NCBI RefSeq assembly: GCF_963169125.1
Contig: NC_084802.1
Coordinates: forward strand, 109,496,903 to 109,560,902
DNA from: Humulus lupulus
Lineage: Eukaryota; Streptophyta; Magnoliopsida; Rosales; Cannabaceae
Direction: 5' to 3'
Length of the DNA stretch: 64,000 nt
Shown here: piece after piece, positions 35,794-46,425 of the stretch
How positions within the stretch are numbered: the first letter of the stretch is position 1
Layout: every line of letters begins with the position of its first letter
Made by a program: the position numbers and the translations under genes
Notes under the pieces: generated by a model
Seen by the model: only the letters and a program-made list of their open reading frames with translations
Told to the model about the DNA's origin: nothing
Database searches by the model: none

Positions 35794-37845
35794 TAGCAAA
35801 AAAAATATTGCAACAATTGCTACTTCGTTGACTGAGCTGACACGCAAGAGTCAGAAGTTTGTGTGGTCAGATAAATGTGAGAACAACTTCCAGGAATTGA
35901 AACAGAGGTTGATTACAGCTTCGCATCTGAGTCTTTCGACAGAGCAGAAGAAGTTTGTGATTTACTGCGATGCTTCTCATCAGGGTTTGGGCTGTGTCTT
36001 GATGCAATCAGAGAAAGTTATAGCTTATGCTTCTCGTCAGTTGAAGGAATACGAGAAGAGGTATCCTACTCATGACTTAGAGTTAGCAGCGATGGTTTTT
36101 GCTTTAAAGATATGGAGGCATTATCTCTATGGAGAGAAATGTGAGATTTATACAGACCACAAGAGCCTAAAGTACTTCTTCACCCAGAAGGACTTGAATA
36201 TGAGGCAAAGGCATTGGCTGGAATTGTAAAAGATTATGATTGTGAGATTCTGTATCATCCAGGGAAAGCCAACGTGTTAGCTGATGCTTTAAGCCAGAAG
36301 GGTCCGGCACAGATTCATGGTATTAGGCTGATAGCCAGAGAGTTAGCTGATGATATGACCAGAGCTGGTATAGAGTTGCTGGTGGGCGAGTTGGCCAACA
36401 TTACGCTACAGTCTACGCTGCTAGAGAGGATCAAGGAGGGTCAGTTGAGTGATCCACAGCTGATCAAGATTAGAGAGGATGTCTTGGCTGGAGCATCCAG
36501 AGACTATACAGTGTCTGACTTGGGGTTGTTGAGATACAAGGGACGGATATGCGTTCCATTAGACACTGCATTGAGGCGGGAGATTCTGGATGAATCTCAT
36601 ACTACACCTTACTCTTTGCATCCAGGCACCACGAAGATGTACCAGGATGTGAGATCATTGTACTAGTGCCCGGGGATGATGAGAGATGTAGTAGAGTATG
36701 TGGCTAAGTGCTTGACATGTCAACAGGTCAAGGCTGAGCATCAGAGGCCGGCAGGGTTATTACAGCCTCTGGATATCCCAGAGTGGAAGTGGGAAGACAT
36801 CACAATGGTCTTTATGGTGGGCTTACCCAGGACTGTTGGTTAGCATGATTCCATTTGGGTGATAGTGGATCGCTACACCAAGTTAGCTCACTTTCTGCCA
36901 GTGAGGACTACTTATACTATTGATCAGTATGCAGATCTCTATGTGAGAGAGATCGTGCGCCTCCATGGAGCTCCTAGGTCGATTGTGTCAGATCGAGACC
37001 CTACGTTTACTTCCAAGTTCTGGAAGAGTTTGCAGTAGGCCATGGGTACACGACTGAAGTTCAGTACAGCTTATCATCCTCAGACAGATGGGCAATCTGA
37101 GAGGACGATCCAGATATTAGACGACATGCTGCGAGCATGTGTGCTAGACTTTGGTGGGTCATGGAGTAAGTATCTGCCTTTGATAGAGTTCTCCTATAAT
37201 AACAGTTATCAGTCTACCATTGGAGTTGCACCTTATGAGATGTTGTATGGTAGGAAGTGTAGATCTCCCATTCATTGGGATGAGACAGGTGAAAGGAGAT
37301 ACTTAGGTCCTGAGGCAGTTCAGAGGACCAATGAGGCTATTGACAAAATTAGAGCTCGAATGCTCACTTCTCAGAGTAGACAGAAGAGCTATGCAGATCC
37401 CAAACGCAGGAATGTGGAGTTCCAGGTAGGAGACTATGTCTTCCTTAGAGTCTCGCCATGGAAAGGGGTGAGGAGGTTTGGGAAGAAAGGCAAGCTGAGT
37501 CCTAGGTTTGTAGGTCCATTTGAGATCTTGGAGAGAATTGGTCAGGTGGCTTACAGGCTAGCTTTGCCTCCGGCATTGTCGGCCGTGCATAATGTGTTCC
37601 ATGTATCTGCTCTTCGGAGGTATGTATCTGATGAGAGTCATGTTTTGAGTTATGAAGATCTGGAGCTTGAGCCAGATCTCTCCTTTGAGGAGCAGCCTAT
37701 TCAGATACTTGATCAGAAAGATAAAGTCCTCAGGAACAAGACAATACCTTTAGTTAAGGTGTTGTGGAGGAACAGCAAGGTCGAGGAGGCGACGTGGGAG
37801 CTGGAGTCAGATATGCGGAGTCAGTATCCCGAGCTGTTCAGGTAA
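35794..37845 (+). pseudogene. RNase H, integrase and chromodomain of element B
   Basis: Resumes at [18 protein letters not shown]. RNase H motifs [35 protein letters not shown] and [13 protein letters not shown] keep D, E, D. A one-base deletion at about 36227 shifts the frame after RHWLEL; reading continues with [18 protein letters not shown]. Integrase: HHCC domain (HPGTTKMY to CLTCQQVKAEHQRP), then DITMVFMVGLPR, where the first catalytic Asp is Val, IVSDRDPTFTSKFWKS and YHPQTDGQSERTIQILDDM. Stops at 36664 (a Trp position), 36842 and 37037. The C-terminus has RFVGPFEILERIGQVAYRL, FHVSALRRYV and a chromodomain (KDKVLRNKTIPLVKVLWR, EEATWELESDMR, YPELF) that would target heterochromatin. Ends at TAA 37843. 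Confidence 0.92.
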
Positions 37846-37878
37846 ATTTCGAGGACGAAATTTCTGTGAGGGGATAGT
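37844..37878 (+). other. Hairpin and polypurine tract of element B
   Basis: AAATTTCGAGGACGAAATTT (37844-37863) is a perfect 8-bp stem with an AGGA loop, overlapping the pol stop codon. Then GTGAGGGGATAGT runs to the 3' LTR at 37879. The same arrangement is seen in D and, weakened, in A and E. Confidence 0.75.
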
Positions 37879-39893
37879 TGTAATGCCCCAGATTCCCTAA
37901 TATGGTTTAATGGCCGGATTAGTAGGCCGGGAGGTCCATAACTGTTTAATTATGTCATTAAATGTGTTTATGCATGTTCATGAGAATTATATTATAATAT
38001 GATGTTAAATGCATGCATGTGGGTCCACATTTGTTTACAGGGGTGTGTTGGTAATTTGGCCTGTTGAGGGTATAATTGTATACTTGTTTGCATGTCAATG
38101 ATATATATTGTGAGACCACATTATAATGTGGATTGGTTCGGGTATTTCGGCATCAGACGATCTTTAAATATGATTTATCGGTTTGGTCATAACAGGTTTG
38201 AGCTCGGGGCTCGGGGTGATTTTAATGATTAGAGCGTTACCGAGGATTTTAGGGTAACAGGATGTGAATTATTGGAGTTTGAGATTATTGAGATTAGCGA
38301 GAATTGGGAAGCATTAATTATGATTAACGGGATAAGTGGAAAGTACCAATTTTACCCTTGAAATGGTTTTAGAGGCTTTGAGTGACTTAAGGGTATTTTA
38401 GTCATTTGGAAGGATTTATATTATCCTTTAGTTGGCTGTGGAAGGTTATAGAAATAACAGAGCCAAAACAGGGGTTTTATTCTCCAACCCGTACACCATC
38501 TCTCACCAATTCTCTTTTGAAGTTTTTGAGCTCAAGGTGGGGTTTCAAGCTAGGAAATTCAAGGGCTGAGTTTGTGGACTTGGTTCAGCTGTTGAGGGAG
38601 GTTCAAATCTGGTTTTGAGGTGAGTTCTAGTCATTGAATTCAGGTTGTGCTCTGTTTTTCCCTTTAGTTTTTCAGCTTTTGATTCTTGATGGGAGGTTGG
38701 ATTTGAAGAGGTTTTGATTGATGATAAGTTTGGGTTTTTATGAGGGTGAGTTATGGGTGATGTTTAGGGGTTAAAATGAGTGTTTGGAGGAGGTTTGGAG
38801 CTGGTTAGAGGGCTTGGTTCCAAGGGTAAACACAGGGGAAAGATTTCAGGTGCGTGCTATCATTTTTGACTGGTCTGGGCTGGGAGCCACGGCGAGACTG
38901 TGGTGTGCCGCGGCCCTTGGCACTGGCAGAGGTAAGAAAACAATGTATGGATACAGTTGCACCCTGTATATGTATATGACATGCATGGTATGTTATTGAA
39001 GCATGTTGGTTGATATATGTGGACATGGATTGCATATTAAATGCTAGTGAATGTTGATTACTTGTTTATGGCACTGACTAGTCAGGGACTGACCCTAAAT
39101 TCGATGATCATGCATTGAATGTCTTTATGGCATTAATGCTGGACCGACCCTAAGGTCGAAGAACTTATAAGCGCTTGCTTGGTCTAAGACCAGATGTTCA
39201 TAGCCAGGGCACATGGCTAAGGGACACTGTCCATAGTTACGACTCTAGAGTCGGGAGGAAGGTTATGATGGTGACCAGTCACCATGCACCTATCCTGATT
39301 AAGCTTATGAAAGAACCATTTATCAGTTAAGCCTTGGTGACCCTATCGTCACATGGCTAGAGGGAGTTGTACCCACCTTTTGTGACTTTGGCTACTGTCA
39401 CCTATCTGTTATGGACTGATAGTCCTGAATGGTTATTATGATCGTTGTTGATATTATGTCATGCTTTATAGTGTTTTCTTGCTGGGCCTTGGCTCATGGG
39501 TGCTATGTGGTGCAGGTAAAGGGAAAGAGAAGCTCACCCAACCCTGAGTGGAGAGCTTGAGCGATGTTGTGTACATATTGGGCCGCTTGACCCCCACGGT
39601 CAGGGAGTTCTCAGAGGGACTAGGGGTTTACCCTATTTTTGCCGCTTAGGCCGGCGGGGACTATAAATTTGAAACAATAGCAACTATTTTGTATTATGAA
39701 CAATTTGTAAACATTTTGAAAGGCTCATGAGCAGTTTATTTACTTAATGAAATGTATCCTTTCCCTTTACTGGTTTTCACCTTAACCTAATAATAACACT
39801 TAGATCACGTTTTTGACCAAAGGACTCGGGTAGCGAGTCAAATTTCTAGTTCACTGTTCACTGTAACTGTTCTGTGGTAGCCAGGGCGTTACA
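37879..39893 (+). repeat. 3' LTR of element B
   Basis: 2015 bp from TGTAATGCCCC to CAGGGCGTTACA. Lacks 302 bp relative to the 5' LTR, the break lying between two CAGAG copies (junction at about 38931), and a 12-bp repeat near 38210. The core block is at 39487-39523. Confidence 0.9.
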
Positions 39894-40645
39894 CAGAACC
39901 TTTTGCAACGATAACTTCCAAAAAAGTCCTGGACTTCGTGGTTAAGAGCATTATCTGTTGATTCGGGCTGCCCAAGAAGATCGTTTCCGAAAATGGGACT
40001 CAGTTCGACAACGACCTGTTCACCGAGTTTTGCGAGAGATACGGAATTGTGAAAAGTTTCTCCTCCGTGGCCTATCCTCAGGCGAATGGCCAGGTCGAGG
40101 CTGTCAACAAGACGTTAAAGGCGAGCCTCAAGAAGAGACTAGACGAGGTGAAGGGAGTCTGGCCAGAACAGCTCCCCTAGGTTCTCTAGGCATACCGGAC
40201 CTCGCATCGGACTCCTACAGGTCATACTCCTTTTTCCTTGACCTTTGGGAGTGAGGCAGTCCTCCCTGTGGAGATTAAGGTTCTTTCGCATAGGGTCCAG
40301 TCATATGAACAGGACCGCAACCACGGGCTACTTTGCGCTTCCCTTGACTTGGTTGATGAGAGGCGAGAGGATTCGCAACTCCAGCTCGCCCATTATCAGC
40401 AGAAGATCACTCACTATTTCAACTCAAAAGTGAAAAATCACGCATTTAACGTTGGCGACCTGGTCCTCAGGAGAGTTTTCTTGGCCAATAAGGATCCCAA
40501 AGATGGAGTCTTGGGACCGAACTGGGAAAGGCCATATCAAGTCATCGAGGTCATTAGATAAGGAGCTTATAAATTAGCCCGACTAGATGGAGGGGCAGTC
40601 CCACGAACTTGGAACTCCATCCGTTTAAAGAGATATTATCAATGA
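39894..40645 (+). pseudogene. Integrase C-terminal part of element F
   Basis: Resumes after element B with the duplicated CAGAA. Reads PFATITSKKVLDFVV, then a TGA in place of Arg, FGLPKKIVSENGTQFDN, AYPQANGQVEAVNKTLK, two stops around 40179 and 40188, HTPFSLTFGSEAVLPVEI, and the C-terminal FNVGDLVLRRV, NWERPYQVIEVIR, TAA at 40559, ending RLKRYYQ and TGA at 40643. The second catalytic residue, normally Asp in VSDNG, is Glu here; the third (Glu in GQVEAVNK) is kept. No chromodomain follows, as expected for Tat. Confidence 0.88.
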
Positions 40646-40788
40646 TTCACTTGTAAGGCCTGAAAGGCCATTTTTTATGTATTAAGCAATGAGAATTAAC
40701 TTTTTGTCTATGTTTGTACATGTTTGCAAGTGTAATCTAAAGTAACCACGAAAGACCCTTTCCCAGTTACTTGGGGGGGCATATGGTA

Positions 40789-41262
40789 CCTGGATATAAC
40801 CAGGTCGCCTTAATGACTTAGAAGTTGATTCATATCGATTGATCGTTGTTTTTCTTAAAAAACGCGAGATATTGATCAGGATTAACGCGAACTAAGTCCT
40901 ATCCTGGATATAACCAGGTCAAAAAAAAAACATAGAAGTTGATTTAAATCTATTGATCATTGTTCTTCCTAAAGAGCACGAGATATTGATAAAAATTAAC
41001 ACGAACTAAGTTTTCAAATTAAGTTCCTGGATATAACCAGGTCAAAAAACTTAGAAGTTGATTTAAATCTATTGATCGTTGTTCTTCCTAAAGAGCACGA
41101 GATATTGATAAAAATTAACACGAACTAAGTTTTCAAATTAAGTTCCTGGATATAACCAGGTCAAAAAACTTAGAAGTTGATTTAAATCTATTGATCATTG
41201 TTCTTCCTAAAGAGCACGAGATATTGATAAAAGTTAACGCGAACTAAGTTTTTGAAAAAATT
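40789..41262 (+). repeat. Tandem array of four units of about 114-123 bp in element F
   Basis: Each unit starts with the imperfect palindrome CCTGGATATAACCAGG (40789, 40903, 41026, 41145) and continues AAGTTGATTTAAATCTATTG, GAGCACGAGATATTGAT and ACGAACTAAG. The first unit is most divergent; the third and fourth are nearly identical, so the array grew by late duplication. It sits directly downstream of pol. Confidence 0.85.
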
Positions 41263-41401
41263 GTAACTGAAATGCGTAGAGGCAAAAGGGAGTTAATCAA
41301 TTCAAAGGTAAAAATTAATTGTCTCGAGGTGGGAACACCTCATGCAAGAGTTACAACAAAATAATAATAATAATAATGAGTGGGGACAAAATGGAAAGGC
41401 C

Positions 41402-43999
41402 CTAGGTTCCACCAGTTGGCCCCTTGGAGGTCACCGTCTCGCCCTGCTCAGCTGCGCCGGAGGCTTCCCCGGCCTCGGAAGGTGCTTCTTTCTCGAGGCG
41501 AGGTTTGAACTTCTTGAGCAAGGGCTCCCAGACGTTCGCTGCAAAGAAGGAGAAATCGGCGTCCTGATTATAGGCCCAGCAATGGTAGAACATGTCCTCC
41601 ATGGCGGTGCCTGAAGTTGCCTGCTCGGCCTCCAGGGCGGCCTTGGCCTTGGCCTTCGCAGTGTCTAGGTCGGCCCGCGAGGCAGCGAGGGCGGCTTTGG
41701 TGGTCTTGAGCTCTTGTAGCTTGGGACGGGCCTCTTTCAGCTCGGCCTGCGTGGCCGCCAGGGCGTCCTTAGCCGCCTGCAAGGAGATCTGGTGGTTGGC
41801 CACAACCGCCTGGTGCTCACTCCTCATCTCCTCGAGCTGAGCCTTGGTCCTGGCTATGCTCCAGTGAAGGGCAACGGCGCTCTGCGAAAACAGAAAGGCA
41901 CATGCCCAGTGAAGACTCCAGCACGCCCACCGAGCTCCTGGTTTCGATGGCCCTGAGCTCCTTCTCGTTGAACTTGTAGATGTGGCTGACGGCGTAGTTC
42001 GCCGATTCATACACCGTCCCCCGGAAGGCCTCGGGAATCTTCTCCAGGTCCTGGGGGTCAACCGAGATGCGCACCTTGGAGGTTGAAATTTCCAAAGTCC
42101 CGGGCTCCGCCCCTGTTTCCCGGACGAAGGCCGGAGCTCACGGAGGGGGTGGGGGCATGTTGCTCCCCCCTGCAGCAGGAGGATCAGTTCCCACGACCTG
42201 AGCGATGGGAGGCTGCTCTTTCTCCTTTGCAGGAGACTTGGTCGGGGTCCCGACGGCTTTCTTTAAAGTCCGGGGCTTCTTCATTTTGGGCCCAGAGGCC
42301 CCGGCTGAGGGATTCCCCCCGGCGAACGCAGCTCGAAGACTCCCTCCGGGCTGAGACATCTCTTCTGTCAAAACAAAGATATGGTTAGTACACAAGTTAG
42401 CAGCCATTCAAAAACAAAAACAAAGGGGGAAAAAGAGAAATTCAAGTATATATATATACTAAAAGGGATCCTACCCCCCGAGCTTGAAGAAGAACCTATG
42501 GTTACGACCATCGGCCCCGGAGCTCCTGTGGGAGAATCTAAGACGATTATTTCCCGAGCTAGCGCAAGTTCTGGATCCGACTCTGGTTCCGAGCTAGATT
42601 CTTCTACATACTGCCTAAGTCCTGGAGCTACGGTACCCCTCCGGAGTGATGGCCATGACCAAAGGTTGGTCCCATACTCCTCAAATAGGATCGACCTAAA
42701 GGCTAGGGTGTTATCTACGACTACGGTACCCCTAGGTCGGCTATCTTGGTAATCCAGCACGAGCTAGTCGACACAGTGAAGCAGGGTTGTATCCAGGTTC
42801 GGATCACTTCGGTGACGTTGGACGAGCTGTCTGGGATTGAACCTAGCTAGCCAGGGGTCGGCAATGGCCCTATCTAAATTCCTAAACATGTAAGGGTTAC
42901 CTTGGCCAGAAGGACCCGCGGTTGCTCCGGACCGGATCCTCTCCTCGTCCGTTCTCTGGGCGACCTCCAATGCCCGCTTCCTGTTCCTCACGAGGGGAAC
43001 CTCGTCCTCCTCATATTCGTCCCCCGCGACCCCCTCCACGATGGTAGGCCTAGTATCGCGAGCTGGGGGAAGCGCCCGGAGCCTCCTTAGGTTCAGAGTC
43101 TGATTTGGGAAGATCAGCTTACAGGCCACCATCGTCTCGTCTGTCACGAGCACACGGTAATCCTTTTCACTGGGGGGCAAGCTCGCCAGTGTCTCATACT
43201 GGGCCCCGAGGGTCACAGATTTCTCTGTCCTCGCGAAGATAGCTGCAGGATTAATCTAAGTCAGAAAGGGATACAGAAGGAGCTAAACGATACTTAACTT
43301 ATGAGCTAAGGTTGAAAAGCACTTACGAGGACGATTGAAGTAGTGGAGCTCGCAGTTTCGGAACCCCGTCGACATAAAGAATTGATCTTTGAAGTCGTTG
43401 GGGTGGCTGGGCAGCTCGATGACCGCAGCCGTGTTGGGGAACCGGGTTAAGTAATAAAATCCGTCGCCTCGCCCCCGCTGCTCCGGGCTGGCCTTGAGGA
43501 AGAAAAAGTACAAAATATCTGCAGGAGTGGGGACCTCCCACTCCTGTTTCAAGAATAAATCTCTTACCCCCGCCAACAGCCGATAAGAGTTTGGGGGGAG
43601 CTGGAATGGGGCCAACCTCACAAAATTGAGGAAATCAGCAAAATACTGATCCAACGGGAGGAAGGCCCCCGCCTTAAAATGCTCGTCGCTCCAGGCCGAG
43701 AATGCCTCGTCAAGCGGCGCGCAGCACCGCTCGCCCTCTGCGGGAGGTCGGGCAACCACGGATCCTCTCCCCAGCCTGATGTTATGGGAGAGGAATATTT
43801 TGTTGACCCTCACCTGGTCAGTGATCTTTGAAACGATCGTCTCTGCCTCAAAGAACGCGTCAGGAGCCACCTCGAGCTCCTGTTCCACCGCTGGCCTGAA
43901 GTTGGGGATCGGTGATTCGGCCATCACCTCCTTTCCTTTGTCTTGACGCGAGGACAAGCTTCCTGCAGGCCTCTTGGGAGCATTCTTCTTGGGTCCCAT
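41402..43999 (-). pseudogene. Antisense extra ORF (aORF) of element F, spliced, with one stop
   Basis: Minus-strand gene in the 3' region of the element. Exon 1 starts at the ATG at 43999 (MGPKKNAPKRPAGS) and runs to a donor CGTCCTC|GTAAGTGC at about 43326. It holds LDQYFADFLNFVRLAPFQL and NSYRLLAGVRDLFL, the signature of the plant 'putative gypsy-type transposon' domain (PF04195-like, by memory). Exon 2 runs from about 43245 to a GTAGGA donor near 42474, with one in-frame TAG after LLHCVD (about 42764). Exon 3 is about 42366-41938 (MSQPGGSLRAAFAGG, IPEAFRGTVYESANYAVSH). Exon 4 is about 41883-41402, a coiled coil (RTKAQLEEMRSEHQAVVAN, ELKEARPKLQELKTTKAAL). Extra ORFs of this kind are known in Tat elements; their function is not established. 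Confidence 0.75.
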
Positions 44000-44752
44000 C
44001 TGGTCGCCTAGCGAACAAAAAGAAGAAATTTTAGAAAAAGGCGACCTAAGGTGGAAGAGAATCTGAATGTGTTTCTTTGACATGAGCTGAGGTAAGCCCA
44101 GCCCGTGGAGAGTGAGACCACGCAGTTCTAAGAACACGCGCCTGTGCTCCCAAAAAATCCCCAACTACTCGGAATTCGCGTGTCAGGAGGGTCAGGATAG
44201 AATTTTCCTTGGAAGGAAAGTTTCAGTGGGCAAGAAAGGCAAAACCGACTGTGAAGCGTGTCCCTTAAGCTACCCGATTTTGCACCCAAAAATATTGAAT
44301 ACTCTAAACTAGCATACCAAAAATCCTACCCAGAAATTTTCCCCATAAAATGCATCCTGTAAACCCTGCTCCTAAACGGTTTTCTACTACAAAGATACCC
44401 TAACCTAAAAGGCTTTCACCCTTCATTCCCACAAAACCCAGCAAACCCTTGCATGTGGCTACAGTAAATATTTACCTAAGCTACAGTAAAAAATAATTTC
44501 GAAACATGCACAGTCAGAAGACTTACAGAGTGTTTGGCTGGGAAGTGGATGAGGATATCGCCTGGGTTGGGGCTTCGTCGGAGCAGTTGGTTCCAAGGCT
44601 TTGAAGGAGTCTTTGCGCCTGAACTTCTTGAACGTTGGGAATGGCGGTCGGGAAGAAGAGGGTTTTTTCTCTTAAAGATGAAGAGAGAAGAAGAGGAAAA
44701 TTTCTAAAAAAAATTCAAATGAACGGGTGGCCCATGCGTAAGGTGGCCACCC
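44000..44752 (-). other. Leader region of the aORF
   Basis: Between the antisense TATA box and the aORF start. There is an acceptor-like TTTGTTCGCTAG just before the ATG (about 44010), so a leader intron is likely. The frame upstream of the ATG stays open to 44164, so an upstream start is possible but less likely. Confidence 0.4.
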
Positions 44753-44761
44753 CTTTTTATA
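44753..44761 (-). promoter_or_regulatory. Antisense TATA box for the aORF
   Basis: TATAAAAAG on the minus strand, followed by the palindrome GGGTGGCCACC. It lies about 750 bp upstream of the aORF start and only 270 bp from the 3' LTR. About 30 bp downstream a pyrimidine-rich leader begins (TTTTCCTCTTCTTCTCTC). This suggests the aORF has its own promoter rather than using the LTR. Confidence 0.5.
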
Positions 44762-45007
44762 TGCGTGAAGGGTCACGTGAAGAGGGCTGTTGGATTACCC
44801 TGATGTGGGAGTCAAGGCCCTCCACTCGAAATACAAAACGACGGCTGGGCATAGGCTAGGCCATTAAATGCGGTTCTCGGAAGACTTACCGTCACCAACC
44901 ACGATGTTCCACGTATTCGGCGCCTGCGTAGAATGTGGAATACGAAGAGTTCAGGGGGAAGCCTAAAAGCCCCTACTGTGGCCCTACACAATGTCGTGTA
45001 CCAGGAG

Positions 45008-45026
45008 CAAGGGCTTGGGGGGCAGA
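45008..45026 (+). other. Polypurine tract of element F
   Basis: AAGGGCTTGGGGGGCAGA ends directly at the start of the 3' LTR at 45027. It primes plus-strand DNA synthesis in reverse transcription. Confidence 0.75.
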
Positions 45027-45781
45027 TGTACGCCCTGATTCTCCCACGGGCTGATTAGCGAGCTGAGATACGACCTAATCACGACTACCACGTGAGCATC
45101 CCCAAGACCGAAGCTGCCATCATAAGGTCCTACCTCCTTAGCTCGAGGCAACCTAAGGGTTCGCCAAGATTGCTTAAGGACTGAGCCTGGGCTCTGAAGA
45201 CCACAGGTCAAGGGAAGCATCCAGTTCGTGGTACGAGCTGGAGTTGAAGGCTGTGACCTTTTATAAAGTCAATCACGCAAGGTAAACGTGCATATATCAG
45301 ACATCACATGTCTGATAAACCCCTGACTTCTCGGACACGCAGTAGGAACATGCGTATTTAGACACCCACGACTAGTTTGGGCCGTGCGGCCCATTATCCC
45401 CTTACCTATTGATTTGACCACACATATGTGTCAGGTTTAGGAATTAATCATGAATGTCACAGAGTTGACATGATAGGTAAGAAGGTCACAGGATGACCTT
45501 CTTACCAACTCCCAGGTGCCTTCTCCTATAAATATGGAGATCCTGGGAGTTATAAGGGGTTGGATTCGATATTGTAAGAAATACCCTGTAATCAAATATC
45601 CAGTATATAGCAATAATACTGACTAGTGGAGTAGAAGGATTTTAACCTTTGAACCACTCAAAAAACGTATTTTGAGTCACCATTTCATTTCTAAGATCAT
45701 TTATCTATTTCGGTTCAGCCTAAGCACTAATCCCTTTCTCTTCTTTTCTTAATTACCTGTTGGCGAAGAACCGCGTCAACA
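45027..45781 (+). repeat. 3' LTR of element F
   Basis: 755 bp, same length as the 5' LTR with no gaps by eye. About 19 substitutions, nearly all transitions. TATA box at 45527-45535. Confidence 0.95.
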
Positions 45782-46040
45782 ATTTGTATGTTGGAAAGAG
45801 CAGGGGTTATTAATTTATGCATGAATGTTATGGGCATGTATTTTTGTACCAAAGTGGTATGTGAATGTGGTGATGTGTGATTGCTCCCGTGGGGAAGGCT
45901 TTTGAATGTGCCCATCATGCTTAATGGGTCAAGTTATTGACTGCAGACTAAATCAGAGGTTATGTGCCCAAGGTAGTTAATGGGACACGGTGGTTTTTAT
46001 ACTGAGGCTGGGAATTACAGCCAGGGCCTGAGCCCTCTAC

Positions 46041-46425
46041 CTGCCCCTCAGAATTGGCAGCAAGTATTTACAGATATGCAATTAAGATTGTAGAGGCAAG
46101 AGGAAGAGATCAGGTGTTTAAAACAACAGGTTCTGTCAGGGAACACCTCTTCCTTTGTTATGCCAGGAGTGGCACCAATTTTGGTTTAGCCTAGGGTTGA
46201 GAACAGATGGGAATTTCTGTGTGAGAGATTTCAGGAATATTACCCTTCAGTTTTTTAGGAAGGCCTAGATCCATTTAAAGTTGAACAATGGATGGGCATG
46301 ATCAGACCCATCCTCGATAGTATGGTGGTGGTAGGGCACGATAGGGTGATCTGTGCTACATATGAGTTGCAAGAAGATGCCCGGACGTGGTGGGAAGTGG
46401 TATCACAGACACAAGATACATCTAC
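46041..46425 (+). pseudogene. Remnant gag of element A
   Basis: After the F insertion, the internal region of A resumes at 45787. From 46041 the plus strand can be read with breaks as Gag: NWQQVFTDMQLRL, KVEQWMGMIRPILDSM, GHDRVICATYELQEDA, RTWWEVVSQTQD. It parallels the Gag of element B (EQWMSMITTILDFM, EDARIWWEV). Several in-frame stops are present. It ends abruptly where complex D starts. Confidence 0.75.

Larger units (their letters stand above)
26607..39893 (+). mobile_element. Element B: Tekay-like gypsy chromovirus inserted in the integrase of F
   Basis: LTRs 26607-31086 (interrupted by solo LTR C) and 37879-39893. The 5-bp target duplication is TAGAA on the left (26602-26606) and CAGAA on the right (39894-39898), one mismatch. 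Internal order: Met-type primer site, gag with zinc knuckle and protease, start of pol, then a foreign Athila-like block in place of reverse transcriptase, then RNase H, integrase and a C-terminal chromodomain. Removing the nested pieces leaves about 8.7 kb. Not autonomous. Confidence 0.92.
20212..45781 (+). mobile_element. Element F: Tat/Ogre/Retand-like gypsy retrotransposon
   Basis: Two 755-bp LTRs (20212-20966 and 45027-45781) with a perfect target duplication ATTTG (20207-20211 and 45782-45786). Without nested element B it is about 12.3 kb. Order: LTR, primer site, gag, protease, reverse transcriptase and RNase H, a second archaeal-type RNase H, integrase, a non-coding region with tandem repeats, an antisense extra gene, purine tract, LTR. 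A second RNase H plus an extra ORF marks the Tat lineage. The two LTRs differ at about 19 sites by eye (roughly 2.5%), mostly transitions. Gag and pol carry many stops, so it is not autonomous. Confidence 0.92.

Noticed and set aside
40789..41262. Centromeric satellite array
   Set aside because: Only four units, confined to the non-coding 3' region of a single retrotransposon.
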